From Streptomyces guryensis (GTDB lineage: Bacteria; Actinomycetota; Actinomycetes; Streptomycetales; Streptomycetaceae): a DNA stretch of 64,000 bases. Positions 8,096 through 16,288 of this stretch are shown one piece after another. The notes under the pieces were generated by a model. That model searched no databases. It worked only from the letters and a program-made list of their open reading frames with translations, and was not told the origin of the DNA. Positions within the stretch are counted from its first letter, which is position 1. The number at the start of each line of letters is the position of its first letter. The stretch lies in assembly GCF_021261325.1 (NCBI RefSeq), contig NZ_JAJSBI010000018.1, positions 1 through 64,000 on the forward strand. Direction: 5' to 3'. Made by a program: the position numbers and the translations under genes.

Positions 8096-9109
8096 GTGAA
8101 CATCGGAGAGATCGCCCGCCGGGCCGGTGTCTCGCGGAGCACCGTCTCCTACGCGCTGAGCGGCAAGCGCCCGGTCTCGGACGACACCCGCCGGAAGATC
8201 CAGCAGGTCATCGACGAGCTGGGCTACCGCCCGAACGCCAGCGCCCGCGCCCTCGCCAACGGCCGCACCAACACCATCGGCCTGGTCTTCCCGCCCGCCG
8301 GCAACCACTACACCGGCATGCAGCTCGACTTCATCGGCAGCGTGGTGGAGGCCGCCGCGGCCTACGACTACGACGTACTGCTCTCACCCAGCGGCGTCGA
8401 CAGCGACCGCTCCTTCCAGCGGCTGCTGGGGGAGCGGCGGGTCGACGGAGCGATCCTGATGGAGATCAGGCTCGAGGACGACCGGGTCGACCACCTGGCC
8501 GAGCTGGGCTTCCCCTCCGTCGCCATCGGCCGTACCGCCCACCCGGAGGGCGGCTGGTGGGTCGGCCTGGACCACACCGCGCTGGCGGCGGCGTGCGTCC
8601 ACCACCTGGCGGACCTCGGCCACCGCCGCATCGCCTTCGTCAACCGTCCCGAGCAGCTGCTGCGGGCCGGATACGAGTCCGCGCACCGCGGCCTGGACGG
8701 CTTCACCAAGGCCGCGGCCGAACGCGGGCTGACCGTGCGGACGTACTGCTGCGGGGACGACGCGGCGTCCGGCCAGGCCTGCCTGGAACGGATCCTGCAC
8801 GACGACCCGGCCACAACCGGCCTGGTCACCCTCAACGAGGCTGCTCTCGGCGGCCTCTACCGGGGGCTCGCCCAGGCGGGTCGCCATGTGCCGCGCGACT
8901 TCTCCGTCACCGGGGTCGTCGCCGGCCGCTGGGCGGAGACGGTGACCCCGCAGCTCACCGCGGCCGACGTACCGGCGGAGGAGATGGGCCGACACGCCGT
9001 CGACCTGCTGGTGGAGCGGCTCGACCATCCCGACGGGCCGTCCCGGCACCATCTCCTCGCACCGCCGATCTCCCTGCGGGCCAGCACCGGGCCCGCGACC
9101 GCGTCCTGA
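8096..9109 (+). CDS. LacI family transcriptional repressor of the glycan-utilisation locus
   Basis: This 337-residue repressor has a LacI helix-turn-helix at residues 1-25 (NIGEIARRAGVSRSTVSYAL), a hinge helix (RPNASARALANGRTNTIGLV) and a periplasmic-binding-protein-like sensor domain (about 60-330). I start it at GTG 8096, preceded by AAGGAG; the frame is open upstream for 24 codons, but that leader contains operator O4 and has no ribosome site. The recognition sequence SRSTVSYAL suits a CG-centred palindrome such as CGAACCGGTTCG, four copies of which surround its promoter and that of the divergent glycosidase. The downstream importer, glycosidases and GH39 gene probably share the inducer. 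The sugar is unknown; an arabinose- or galactose-containing oligosaccharide is one possibility given the GH39/GH43 company. Confidence 0.9.
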   Translation: MNIGEIARRAGVSRSTVSYALSGKRPVSDDTRRKIQQVIDELGYRPNASARALANGRTNTIGLVFPPAGNHYTGMQLDFIGSVVEAAAAYDYDVLLSPSGVDSDRSFQRLLGERRVDGAILMEIRLEDDRVDHLAELGFPSVAIGRTAHPEGGWWVGLDHTALAAACVHHLADLGHRRIAFVNRPEQLLRAGYESAHRGLDGFTKAAAERGLTVRTYCCGDDAASGQACLERILHDDPATTGLVTLNEAALGGLYRGLAQAGRHVPRDFSVTGVVAGRWAETVTPQLTAADVPAEEMGRHAVDLLVERLDHPDGPSRHHLLAPPISLRASTGPATAS

Positions 9110-9133
9110 CCACACCCTGACCGTCCCCGCGTA

Positions 9134-9185
9134 ACTCACCCGCGCCACTCACAGGCGTCACTCACCCGCGTAACTCACCGCGTAC
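9134..9185. repeat. Four tandem 13-bp repeats
   Basis: The hexamer ACTCAC recurs at 9134, 9147, 9160 and 9173, exactly 13 bp apart. The full units read ACTCACCCGCGCC, ACTCACAGGCGTC, ACTCACCCGCGTA and ACTCACCGCGTAC. The array lies between lacI and the binding-protein gene. It could be slipped-strand duplication or an activator-binding array; nothing in it matches the LacI operator. A poor CGAACCG...CGTTCG half-site pair follows at 9214-9236. Confidence 0.7.
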
Positions 9186-9320
9186 ATCTCCTGACTTCAC
9201 TTCACCGGGCGCCCGAACCGCTCAACGGTCCGTTCGCCGTGCCCGTCTCCCGCGTCACCCCGTGTCGCTCACCACCCCGTGCCTCGGCACCCGCATGCCC
9301 AGAACAAAGGAACCCTCGCC

Positions 9321-10568
9321 ATGAACAGCTCCTCCAGACAGCGCCGTCTGACCGCCGCCGCCGTGACCGCGCTCGCCGTGGCCGTCTCCGCCACCGCCTG
9401 CTCCTCCGGTTCGGGCAGCACCGACACCAAGGGCGCCGGCGGCGGCACGTACACGATCTGGGACCCGTACCCGCAGTTCGACAAGACCTCGGACTGGGCG
9501 AAGCTGCTGGACCAGTGCGGCACCAAGGCCGGGGTGAAGGTCAAGCGGACCGCCTTCGACACCAGCGACCTGGGCAACAAGACGCTGCTCGCGGCCCAGC
9601 AGGGCAACTCCCCGGACGTCCTCATCGTCGACAACCCGGTGGTGTCGACCCTGGCCGAGGCCGGCGTGCTCACCACGACCGACGACAACAAGCTGGACAC
9701 CTCGAAGGTCGACCAAAACCTGCTCGCGGCCGGCCAGTCGGGCGGTAAGACCTACGGCACGCCGATCGGCGCCAACACCCTCGCCCTGTACTACAACAAG
9801 GACGTGCTCAAGAAGGCCGGCGTGGACGTGGCCTCGGTCAAGGACTGGAAGTCACTGACCGCGGCGCTGGCGAAGGTCAAGAAGGCCGGCAAGAAGGGCA
9901 TCACGTTCTCCGCGATCGGCACGGAGGAGGGCAGCTTCCAGTTCCTGCCCTGGTTCTGGGGCTCGGGTGCCAAGCTGACCGAACTCGACTCCTCCCAGGC
10001 CGTGTCGGCGCTGTCCCTGTGGAAGGACTGGCTGAAGCAGGGCTACGCCCCGAACTCGGTCCTCAACAACACCCAGACCACCAGCTGGCAGGAGTTCGCC
10101 AGCGGCGACTACGCGTTCAGCGAGAACGGCACCTGGCAGCTGGCCAACGTCAAGAAGGCCGGCTTCGACTACGGCGTGATCCCCGTCCCGGCGGCCACGG
10201 GCGGCAACGCGGCGGCCCCGACCGGCGGCGAGTTCGTGACCCTCCCGGTCCAGAAGGACACCGGACGCTACGCCACCTCGCAGAAGCTGGTGACGTGCCT
10301 GACCAGCGGCGACAACCTCTACAACACCGACACCACGCTGTCCTACGTGGCCCCCACCAGCGAGATCCAGGACAAGCAGGTGACCGCGAACGCCGACCTG
10401 AAGCCGTGGGTCGCCGCGGTCAAGGCGGCCAAGGGACGCACCAGCGACGACCTGGGCACCAAGTATCCCAAGATCTCCGAGCAGATGTGGAAGGCCGTCC
10501 AGTCCGCCCTCAGTGGCTCCAAGTCGCCCAAGGACGCGCTGAGTTCGGCGCAGGCCGCGGCCAAGTGA
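9321..10568 (+). CDS. ABC transporter sugar-binding lipoprotein (family 1)
   Basis: This 415-residue lipoprotein has a basic N-region, a hydrophobic core and a lipobox (SATAC) with Cys27 as lipidation site, followed by a Ser/Gly-rich tether. The mature part is a family 1 solute-binding protein: NSPDVLIVDNPVVSTLAEAGVL, TYGTPIGANTLALYYNKDVLKKAGVDV and the FASGDYAFSENGTWQL block that shapes the sugar cleft in maltose-type proteins. The ATG at 9321 has an AAAGGA site; the upstream ATG at 9279 would put 14 polar residues before the signal peptide. It heads an operon with two permeases. As usual in Streptomyces CUT1 systems there is no local ATPase, and the shared MsiK ATPase encoded elsewhere is expected to energise uptake. 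Confidence 0.9.
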   Translation: MNSSSRQRRLTAAAVTALAVAVSATACSSGSGSTDTKGAGGGTYTIWDPYPQFDKTSDWAKLLDQCGTKAGVKVKRTAFDTSDLGNKTLLAAQQGNSPDVLIVDNPVVSTLAEAGVLTTTDDNKLDTSKVDQNLLAAGQSGGKTYGTPIGANTLALYYNKDVLKKAGVDVASVKDWKSLTAALAKVKKAGKKGITFSAIGTEEGSFQFLPWFWGSGAKLTELDSSQAVSALSLWKDWLKQGYAPNSVLNNTQTTSWQEFASGDYAFSENGTWQLANVKKAGFDYGVIPVPAATGGNAAAPTGGEFVTLPVQKDTGRYATSQKLVTCLTSGDNLYNTDTTLSYVAPTSEIQDKQVTANADLKPWVAAVKAAKGRTSDDLGTKYPKISEQMWKAVQSALSGSKSPKDALSSAQAAAK

Positions 10569-10569
10569 C

Positions 10570-11562
10570 GTGGGATCGATGAAGCAGACGACACATCCGC
10601 CGGACCACCGGCCCGCAGACGTCCGGAACGGGGCGGCCCACGCCGCCCCGCCCCCGGCCCGCGGCAGGAGGCGCCGCCGGCCCCCCTCCACCCAGTGGGC
10701 CGCCTGGGGCTTCCTCGCCCCGGTGACCCTCTACCTGGCCCTCTTCTACGCCTATCCGCTCTACCGCAACCTCGACCTGAGCCTGCGCGACTACACCGTC
10801 CGCTCCTTCGTCCAGGGCGACGCGCCGTTCACGGGCCTGGCGAACTACCGCAAGGTCTTCGACGACCCGACCTTCGCCCCGGCCCTGCTGCACACCGCGC
10901 TCTTCACCGCCGTCTGCCTGGTCTTCCAGTACGCCATCGGGCTCGCCCTCGCGGTCTTCTTCAACCAGAACTTCCGGCTCTCCGCGACCCTGCGCGCCCT
11001 GTTCCTCGTGCCGTGGCTGCTGCCGCTGATCGTGTCGGCCTCCACCTGGTCGTGGATGCTCAACAGCGAATCGGGTGTCGTCAACGCCACTCTGCACGCC
11101 GTCGGCATCGGGCCGGTCAACTGGCTGACCTCGCCGTCCTGGTCGCTGACCTCGGTGATCATCGCGAACATCTGGATCGGCGTCCCGTTCAACCTGGTCG
11201 TGCTCTACAGCGGTCTGCAGTCCATCCCGGCAGGCCTGTACGAGGCCGCCGCGCTGGACGGGGCGGGTTCCTGGCGCCGGTTCTGGAGCATCACCTTCCC
11301 GCTGCTGCGTCCGGTGTCCGCGATCACCCTGCTGCTGGGCCTGGTCTACACGCTCAAGGTCTTCGACATCATCTGGATCATGACCAAGGGCGGCCCGGCC
11401 GACTCCTCCACCACCTTCGCCACCTGGTCCTACCAACTCGGCTTCGGCAACCTCCTGCCGGCCTTCGGCCCCGGCGCGGCCGTCGGCAACCTGCTGGTGG
11501 TCGCCGCGCTCGTCTTCGGCCTGGTCTACGTCCGGGTGCAGAGAAAGCAGGCCCTGTCATGA
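10570..11562 (+). CDS. ABC sugar transporter permease, MalF-type
   Basis: This 330-residue inner-membrane permease has about 40 basic/Pro-rich cytoplasmic residues and then six predicted membrane helices starting at WAAWGFLAPVTLYLALFYAYPL. The coupling motif that docks on the ATPase is GLYEAAALDGAGSWRRFWSITFPLLRP (EAA loop, about residues 220-246). The GTG at 10570 starts one base after the binding-protein stop; an in-frame ATG at 10579 is an equally good start. It overlaps the next permease gene by 4 bp (ATGA), so the two halves of the channel are translationally coupled. Confidence 0.9.
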   Translation: MGSMKQTTHPPDHRPADVRNGAAHAAPPPARGRRRRRPPSTQWAAWGFLAPVTLYLALFYAYPLYRNLDLSLRDYTVRSFVQGDAPFTGLANYRKVFDDPTFAPALLHTALFTAVCLVFQYAIGLALAVFFNQNFRLSATLRALFLVPWLLPLIVSASTWSWMLNSESGVVNATLHAVGIGPVNWLTSPSWSLTSVIIANIWIGVPFNLVVLYSGLQSIPAGLYEAAALDGAGSWRRFWSITFPLLRPVSAITLLLGLVYTLKVFDIIWIMTKGGPADSSTTFATWSYQLGFGNLLPAFGPGAAVGNLLVVAALVFGLVYVRVQRKQALS

Positions 11563-12383
11563 GCCGAAGCCGCAGGCGTACGTGGCTGAAGACCACGATC
11601 GGTGTCGTGCTGACCGGGGTCATGCTCTTCCCGGTCTACTGGATGCTCAACGTGTCCCTCACCCGCGACCAGAACATGCGCAAGAGCCCGCCGGACCTGC
11701 TGCCGCTGCACGGCACCCTGGCCGGCTACCGCACCGTCCTCGACGAGCAGTTGCCCTACCTCGGCACCAGCCTGGTCATCGGCCTGGGCACCGTCCTGCT
11801 GACCGTGCTCCTGTCCGCCCCCGCCGGCTACGCGCTGGCCAAGCTGCGGCCGCGCGGCGGCGGATTCCTGAGCTTCGTCCTGCTGGCCGCGCAGATGATC
11901 CCCGGCATCATCATGGCGATGGGCTTCTACGCCATCTACCTCCAGCTCGGCCTGCTGCAGTCCGTCCCCGGCCTGATCGTCGCCGACTCGACCCTCGCCG
12001 TCCCCTTCGCGGTCCTGATCTTCACCGCGTTCATGTCCGGCATCCCCGGCGAGCTGATCCAGGCCGCGCAGATGGACGGCGCAAGGGCTCTACGGACCTT
12101 CCGGTCCATCGTCCTGCCCATGAGCCGCAACGCCGTGGTCACCGTGTCGCTGTTCGCGTTCCTGTGGTCCTGGTCCGACTTCGTCTTCGCCAGCACCCTC
12201 GCCAACGGCGGCGCCCATGAGCCGATCACCCTCGGCATCTACCACTACATCGGCAACAACAACCAGCAGTGGAACGCCATCATGGCCACCGCCGTCGTGG
12301 CCTCCCTGCCGGCCGCGGTGATCCTTGTTCTCGCCCAGCGCTACGTCGCCGCCGGCGTGACCGCCGGTGCGGTGAAGGACTGA
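11559..12383 (+). CDS. ABC sugar transporter permease, MalG-type
   Basis: This 274-residue permease has six predicted membrane segments and the MalG-type EAA loop IPGELIQAAQMDGARALRTFRSIVLP (about residues 164-189), complementary to the MalF-type partner. The ATG overlaps the upstream stop as ATGA. With the lipoprotein it forms a CUT1-type oligosaccharide importer. The product of the secreted glycosidases in this locus is the likely cargo, to be finished inside the cell by the (alpha/alpha)6 glycosidase and the GH43 protein. Confidence 0.9.
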   Translation: MSRSRRRTWLKTTIGVVLTGVMLFPVYWMLNVSLTRDQNMRKSPPDLLPLHGTLAGYRTVLDEQLPYLGTSLVIGLGTVLLTVLLSAPAGYALAKLRPRGGGFLSFVLLAAQMIPGIIMAMGFYAIYLQLGLLQSVPGLIVADSTLAVPFAVLIFTAFMSGIPGELIQAAQMDGARALRTFRSIVLPMSRNAVVTVSLFAFLWSWSDFVFASTLANGGAHEPITLGIYHYIGNNNQQWNAIMATAVVASLPAAVILVLAQRYVAAGVTAGAVKD

Positions 12384-12409
12384 GCCGCTGGTGCCGCGAT
12401 TGCCGTCGC

Positions 12410-12493
12410 GTGTCTGCGGCTGCCTTGTGGCTGGTCACGCCCGCGCGGCGGTAGCCGCACATCAGACACGGCCCCGCGCCCCTTCAGGGCGCT
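12410..12493. repeat. Streptomyces-type interspersed intergenic repeat
   Basis: The stretch beginning TGTCTGCGGCTGCCTTGTGG and ending with a GCGCCC/GGGCGC hairpin (12476-12492) matches, from memory, a repeat found in many copies between Streptomyces genes. Its hairpin can terminate the transporter operon. Identity should be confirmed by a genome-wide search. Confidence 0.55.
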
Positions 12494-12561
12494 GTGCTTC
12501 CCCCCGGGCCTGTTCAGAGCCCCCGTTGTTGCCCCCTGCTCCAGAAACGAGTCACGTCACC

Positions 12562-14298
12562 ATGACCGCCGCCCGATCCGGCCAGGCTTTCTCTGTCCAC
12601 GACATTCCGTTCAGTACCTACGGATCCTGGTTCGACATCTCGCCCGTGGTGGCGGAGAAGACGTACGCCGAGGACCTCCATCTCGTCTCGCATCAGAACG
12701 GCATGCACGGTGTGCTGCGCCTGGTTCCCCTGAGTTCACCCGGGGGCGACCGTGCCGGGACCCGTGTCGAGGCGACACCGGGGCTTCTCAGCTGGATCGG
12801 CGAGAGCGGGCGTGTCGACCTCGCCTACGAGTCGCCGGACACCGTACGGCTGCGGGGGAGCGGCCTGGGCTTCGGCGTCTTCGCCGCCGCGCAGGGACTG
12901 ACCCCGTTCAGCGGGACGTACTTCTTCCACGACCCGGCGGCGAACGCGCACGTCTTCACGTCGTACGAGACCGGACGCCGCTATCGCGTCACAGTGCTGT
13001 CCGGCTCCCTCGCCGAGGCTGCCGGAGCCCAGGCCCTCGGCAGCGCCGACCGCGGACTCGCCATCACCGAGGAGGCGGGCGGCGGGTGGGAGATCGCGGT
13101 CGAGGAACTGGACACCGCCCGCCCGCCGTACAGGTCCTCGGCGACCTTCGACGAGATCCTGGAGACCGCACAGGGCGCGTTCGCGGACTTCGTCGACGCG
13201 GTGGCCCCCTGGCGTTCGTCCGCCGCACCGGCCGCCGAACTCGCCGCCTACGTCGTCTGGTCGGCGACCGTACGGCCGGCGGGCCTGGTCACCCGGCCCG
13301 CCGTGCTGATGTCCAAGCACTGGATGGACAAGGTCTGGAGCTGGGACCACTGCTTCAACGCCCTTGCCCTGGCGCCGGGTTGCCCCGAACTGGCCCTGGA
13401 CCAGTTCGCCCTGCCCTTCGATCACCAGGACGACAGCGGCGCCCTGCCCGACTCGGTCACCCACTCCGAGGTCCTGTACAACTTCGTCAAGCCCCCCATC
13501 CACGGCTGGGCCTTCGGCCACCTGCGCCACCGCCTGCCGGCACCTCCCGACCAGGCTCAACTGGCCCAGGCATACGCCCGGTTGGAGCGCTGGACGGACT
13601 TCTGGCTCACCGCGCGACGGGCCCCCGGCGCGGAACTGGCCTACTACCAGCACGGCAACGACAGCGGCTGGGACAACGCCACCACCTTCGACCCCGAGCG
13701 GGTGGTCGTCACCGCCGACCTGGCCGCCTTCCTCGTTCTGCAGCTGCGCGAACTCGCCGATCTGGCCCGGGAGCTGGGCAAGACGGACGCCGCGCAGCGG
13801 TGGACGGCCGTGGCCGAGGAGACGCAGACGGCGCTGCTCGACCAGCTGTGGACCGGCGAGCGGTTCGTCGCCCGGGGAGCCGCCGGCGGGGACACCTGGA
13901 GCAGTGCCAGCCTCCTCGACCTGATGCCCATCGTGCTGGGCGAGCACCTGCCCGGTGAGGTCAGCAGCGCGCTGGCCGACCACATCAAGGCTCACCTCAC
14001 CCCGTACGGCCTGGCCACCGAACTGCCCAGCTCGCCGCACTACCTCGCCGACGGCTACTGGCGCGGCCCGATCTGGGCACCCGCCACCGTCCTGGTCGAG
14101 GACGGCCTGCGCCGCGCCGGTCACCACCGGCTGGCCGACGACATCAGCGCCCGCTTCCGCGCCCTGTGCGAGACCCACGGCTTCGCCGAGAACTTCGACG
14201 CCCTCACCGGCACGGGCCTGCGCGACCGCGCCTACACCTGGACCGCCAGCAGCTACCTCCTGCTGGCCGAAGCACACGCGCACCGTGAAGGCCGCTGA
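12562..14298 (+). CDS. (alpha/alpha)6-barrel glycoside hydrolase, GH63-like
   Basis: This 578-residue protein lacks a signal peptide and is therefore probably cytoplasmic. Residues 1-190 form a beta-sandwich domain. Residues 200-578 form an (alpha/alpha)6 barrel with clan GH-G/GH63 hallmarks: MSKHWMDKVWSWDHCFNALAL (Trp-Asp-His, a substrate-site Asp), YQHGNDSGWDNATTFD, and DGYWRGPIWAPATVLVEDGL with ENFDALTGTGLRDRAYTWTAS near the C-terminus. Such enzymes are inverting exo-glycosidases (YgjK-like, mannosylglycerate hydrolase, glucosidases). The start at ATG 12562 is the first that leaves a complete N-terminal domain; an upstream in-frame ATG at 12391 would translate the intergenic repeat. It follows the importer genes and probably trims imported oligosaccharide. 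Confidence 0.78.
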   Translation: MTAARSGQAFSVHDIPFSTYGSWFDISPVVAEKTYAEDLHLVSHQNGMHGVLRLVPLSSPGGDRAGTRVEATPGLLSWIGESGRVDLAYESPDTVRLRGSGLGFGVFAAAQGLTPFSGTYFFHDPAANAHVFTSYETGRRYRVTVLSGSLAEAAGAQALGSADRGLAITEEAGGGWEIAVEELDTARPPYRSSATFDEILETAQGAFADFVDAVAPWRSSAAPAAELAAYVVWSATVRPAGLVTRPAVLMSKHWMDKVWSWDHCFNALALAPGCPELALDQFALPFDHQDDSGALPDSVTHSEVLYNFVKPPIHGWAFGHLRHRLPAPPDQAQLAQAYARLERWTDFWLTARRAPGAELAYYQHGNDSGWDNATTFDPERVVVTADLAAFLVLQLRELADLARELGKTDAAQRWTAVAEETQTALLDQLWTGERFVARGAAGGDTWSSASLLDLMPIVLGEHLPGEVSSALADHIKAHLTPYGLATELPSSPHYLADGYWRGPIWAPATVLVEDGLRRAGHHRLADDISARFRALCETHGFAENFDALTGTGLRDRAYTWTASSYLLLAEAHAHREGR

Positions 14299-14319
14299 GC
14301 GGCCGCCTCCCACGAAGCC

Positions 14320-14340
14320 CCGGGGCCGGACGGGCCCCGG
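14320..14340. terminator. Stem-loop between glycosidase genes
   Basis: A perfect 8-bp stem CCGGGGCC/GGCCCCGG with a 5-base loop, 22 bp after the glycosidase stop and 27 bp before the GH39 gene. It may attenuate rather than fully separate the two. Confidence 0.5.
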
Positions 14341-14367
14341 TCGACCTCCTCCCCCAGGAGCCGCACA

Positions 14368-16224
14368 ATGAAATCGTCCATACCCCCTCCCAGATCCACG
14401 ACCCGCACCCGGCGCCGAGCGATCTCCTCCGTCGCCGTCCTCATGGCCGCGCTGGCCTCGACCCTGGTGCCGGCCACCCCCTCCCAGGCCGCGGACACCA
14501 GCGTCACCGTCGACTTCGCCACCGCCGGCGGTGCCCCGACGTACCACGCCTCCGGAATGATCTACGGCATGACGCCGGACGGTTCACTCCCGCAGGACCA
14601 CTTCTTCAAGGACATCAAGTGGCACTTCATGCGGGCCGGCGGTGCCCAGCTCAACAGCGGCGGCTACGCCACCAGCCTCGCCGACTACCGGACCCGCTGG
14701 AACTCGACGCTCGCCCAGTACAAGCGCACCGCCGCCCTCGGCGGCACCTTCGTGCTGCTGCCGCACGACCTGTGGGGCGCCGACGGTACGACCAGTCAGG
14801 CCTTCCCCGGTGACAACGGGGACTGGACGCAGTTCGACAACTTCGTCACCCAGCTCATTGGCGACGTCAAAGCCAACAACATGACCGTCGACTGGGACCT
14901 GTGGAACGAGCCGGACGGCGCCGGCTTCTGGAAGCCCTCGCAGGCGCAGTACCTCCAGATGTGGTCGCGGTTCTACGCCCGGGTGCGGGCGGCGTTCCCC
15001 GGCCAGCTGATCGTCGGGCCCAGCATCGCCGGCCAGCCGAACTCGTCCAACACCTGGTGGACGACGTACCTGAACTACGTGAAGGCCAACAACGTCGCGC
15101 CGGACATCTACAGCTGGCATGACGAGCCGGGTGACCCGGCGGTCGACGTCGGCCGCGCCAACTCCACCATCGCCGCTGCCGGGTTGACCAACACCCGCCC
15201 GTACCAGATCAACGAGTACGCCACCCTGTCCATGCAGTCCCCGGGCGGCGGCGCCTGGTTCATCGGCCGCCTGGAGCGCGCCGGCGCGGACGGCCTGCGC
15301 GGCAACTGGGCCTCCGGGACCGGTCTGCACGACGACGAGGCGAACCTGCTCACCAAGAACAGCGCGGGCCAGTACCTGCCGCTGGGCGAGTGGTTCATGT
15401 ACCGCTACTACGGCTCGCAGAGCGGCAACATCGTCAACCTCGTCCCCGGCACCGGAACCGACGGTCTGGCCACCAAGGACAACACCGCCAAGAACGCCAA
15501 GGTCCTGCTCGGCAGCAGCGGCAACACCGGCACGGTCACGGTCAACCTCACCGGCCTGAGTAGCACGTCGGTGGTGGAGAACGGCCAGGTCCGCGCGGTG
15601 GTCCAGCGCGTCCCGTACAACAACGGCGGCGCGGTGGCCGGTCCCGAGACGATCTCCGACACGACCCTGAACGTCAGCAACAACGCGGCCTCGGTGAGCC
15701 TCCCCTGGACGAACGCCAAGGACGGTTACACCGTCACCCTGCTTCCGCCGTCCGACACCACCGTCTCCACGGTGGCCGTCAGCGAGAACAGCGGCCAGTG
15801 CCTGGACGACACCAACCTGAGCACCGCCAACAGCACCCAGTACCAGCAGTGGTACTGCGAGGGCGGCTACCAGCAGATGCTCGACCTCAAGCCGGTCGCC
15901 GGCAAGACCAACACGTACACCGTGGTCAACGAGCTGAGCGGTAAGTGCCTGGACGTCTCCGGGGCGTCCACCGCAGACGGGGCCGCCGTCATCCAGTACA
16001 CCTGCAGCAACGGCGCCACCAACCAGCAGTTCACCCTCAACCCCGTCACCGCGCTCGGCAACAGCAAGGACTACCAGCTGGTCGCGGCCCACAGTGGCAA
16101 GTGCGTCGACGTCAGCAACGTCTCGACCACGGCCGGCGCGCTGATCCATCAGTGGACCTGCGACCCCGCGAGCGCGCTGAGCACCAAGAAGAACCAGATC
16201 TGGAGGCTTGTCGGCAAGAGCTGA
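14368..16224 (+). CDS. Secreted GH39-like glycosidase with C-terminal ricin-type lectin domain
   Basis: This 618-residue protein has a signal peptide (1-42, ATPSQAA). A GH39-like (beta/alpha)8 barrel (about 45-375) carries Glu181 in DLWNEPDG as acid/base and Glu283 in YQINEYA as nucleophile. A beta-domain follows (about 380-465), then a ricin B-type trefoil (CBM13, about 470-618) with three QXW-like repeats (QYQQWYC, TNQQFTL, KNQIWRL) and Cys pairs. GH39 includes xylosidases and, in gut bifidobacteria, enzymes that release disaccharides from gum-arabic-type arabinogalactan, so an arabinofuranosidase role is possible but unproven. AGGAG lies 8 bases before the ATG. It is the last rightward gene of the locus and ends at a strong hairpin. 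Confidence 0.85.
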   Translation: MKSSIPPPRSTTRTRRRAISSVAVLMAALASTLVPATPSQAADTSVTVDFATAGGAPTYHASGMIYGMTPDGSLPQDHFFKDIKWHFMRAGGAQLNSGGYATSLADYRTRWNSTLAQYKRTAALGGTFVLLPHDLWGADGTTSQAFPGDNGDWTQFDNFVTQLIGDVKANNMTVDWDLWNEPDGAGFWKPSQAQYLQMWSRFYARVRAAFPGQLIVGPSIAGQPNSSNTWWTTYLNYVKANNVAPDIYSWHDEPGDPAVDVGRANSTIAAAGLTNTRPYQINEYATLSMQSPGGGAWFIGRLERAGADGLRGNWASGTGLHDDEANLLTKNSAGQYLPLGEWFMYRYYGSQSGNIVNLVPGTGTDGLATKDNTAKNAKVLLGSSGNTGTVTVNLTGLSSTSVVENGQVRAVVQRVPYNNGGAVAGPETISDTTLNVSNNAASVSLPWTNAKDGYTVTLLPPSDTTVSTVAVSENSGQCLDDTNLSTANSTQYQQWYCEGGYQQMLDLKPVAGKTNTYTVVNELSGKCLDVSGASTADGAAVIQYTCSNGATNQQFTLNPVTALGNSKDYQLVAAHSGKCVDVSNVSTTAGALIHQWTCDPASALSTKKNQIWRLVGKS

Positions 16225-16239
16225 CGCTCTTCCCAGCCC

Positions 16240-16273
16240 CGTGGCCGTCCGGTGTCGCCGCCGGACGGCCACG
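16240..16273. terminator. Strong bidirectional terminator
   Basis: A perfect 13-bp stem (16240-16252 with 16261-16273) and an 8-base loop between the convergent GH39 and GH43 genes. Confidence 0.75.
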
Positions 16274-16288
16274 TGTGTTCGAGCGGCG

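Noticed and set aside
9214..9236. Fifth LacI operator upstream of the binding-protein gene (CGAACCG ... CGTTCG)
   Set aside because: The half-sites are separated by about 10 extra bases and are imperfect, unlike the four contiguous palindromes.
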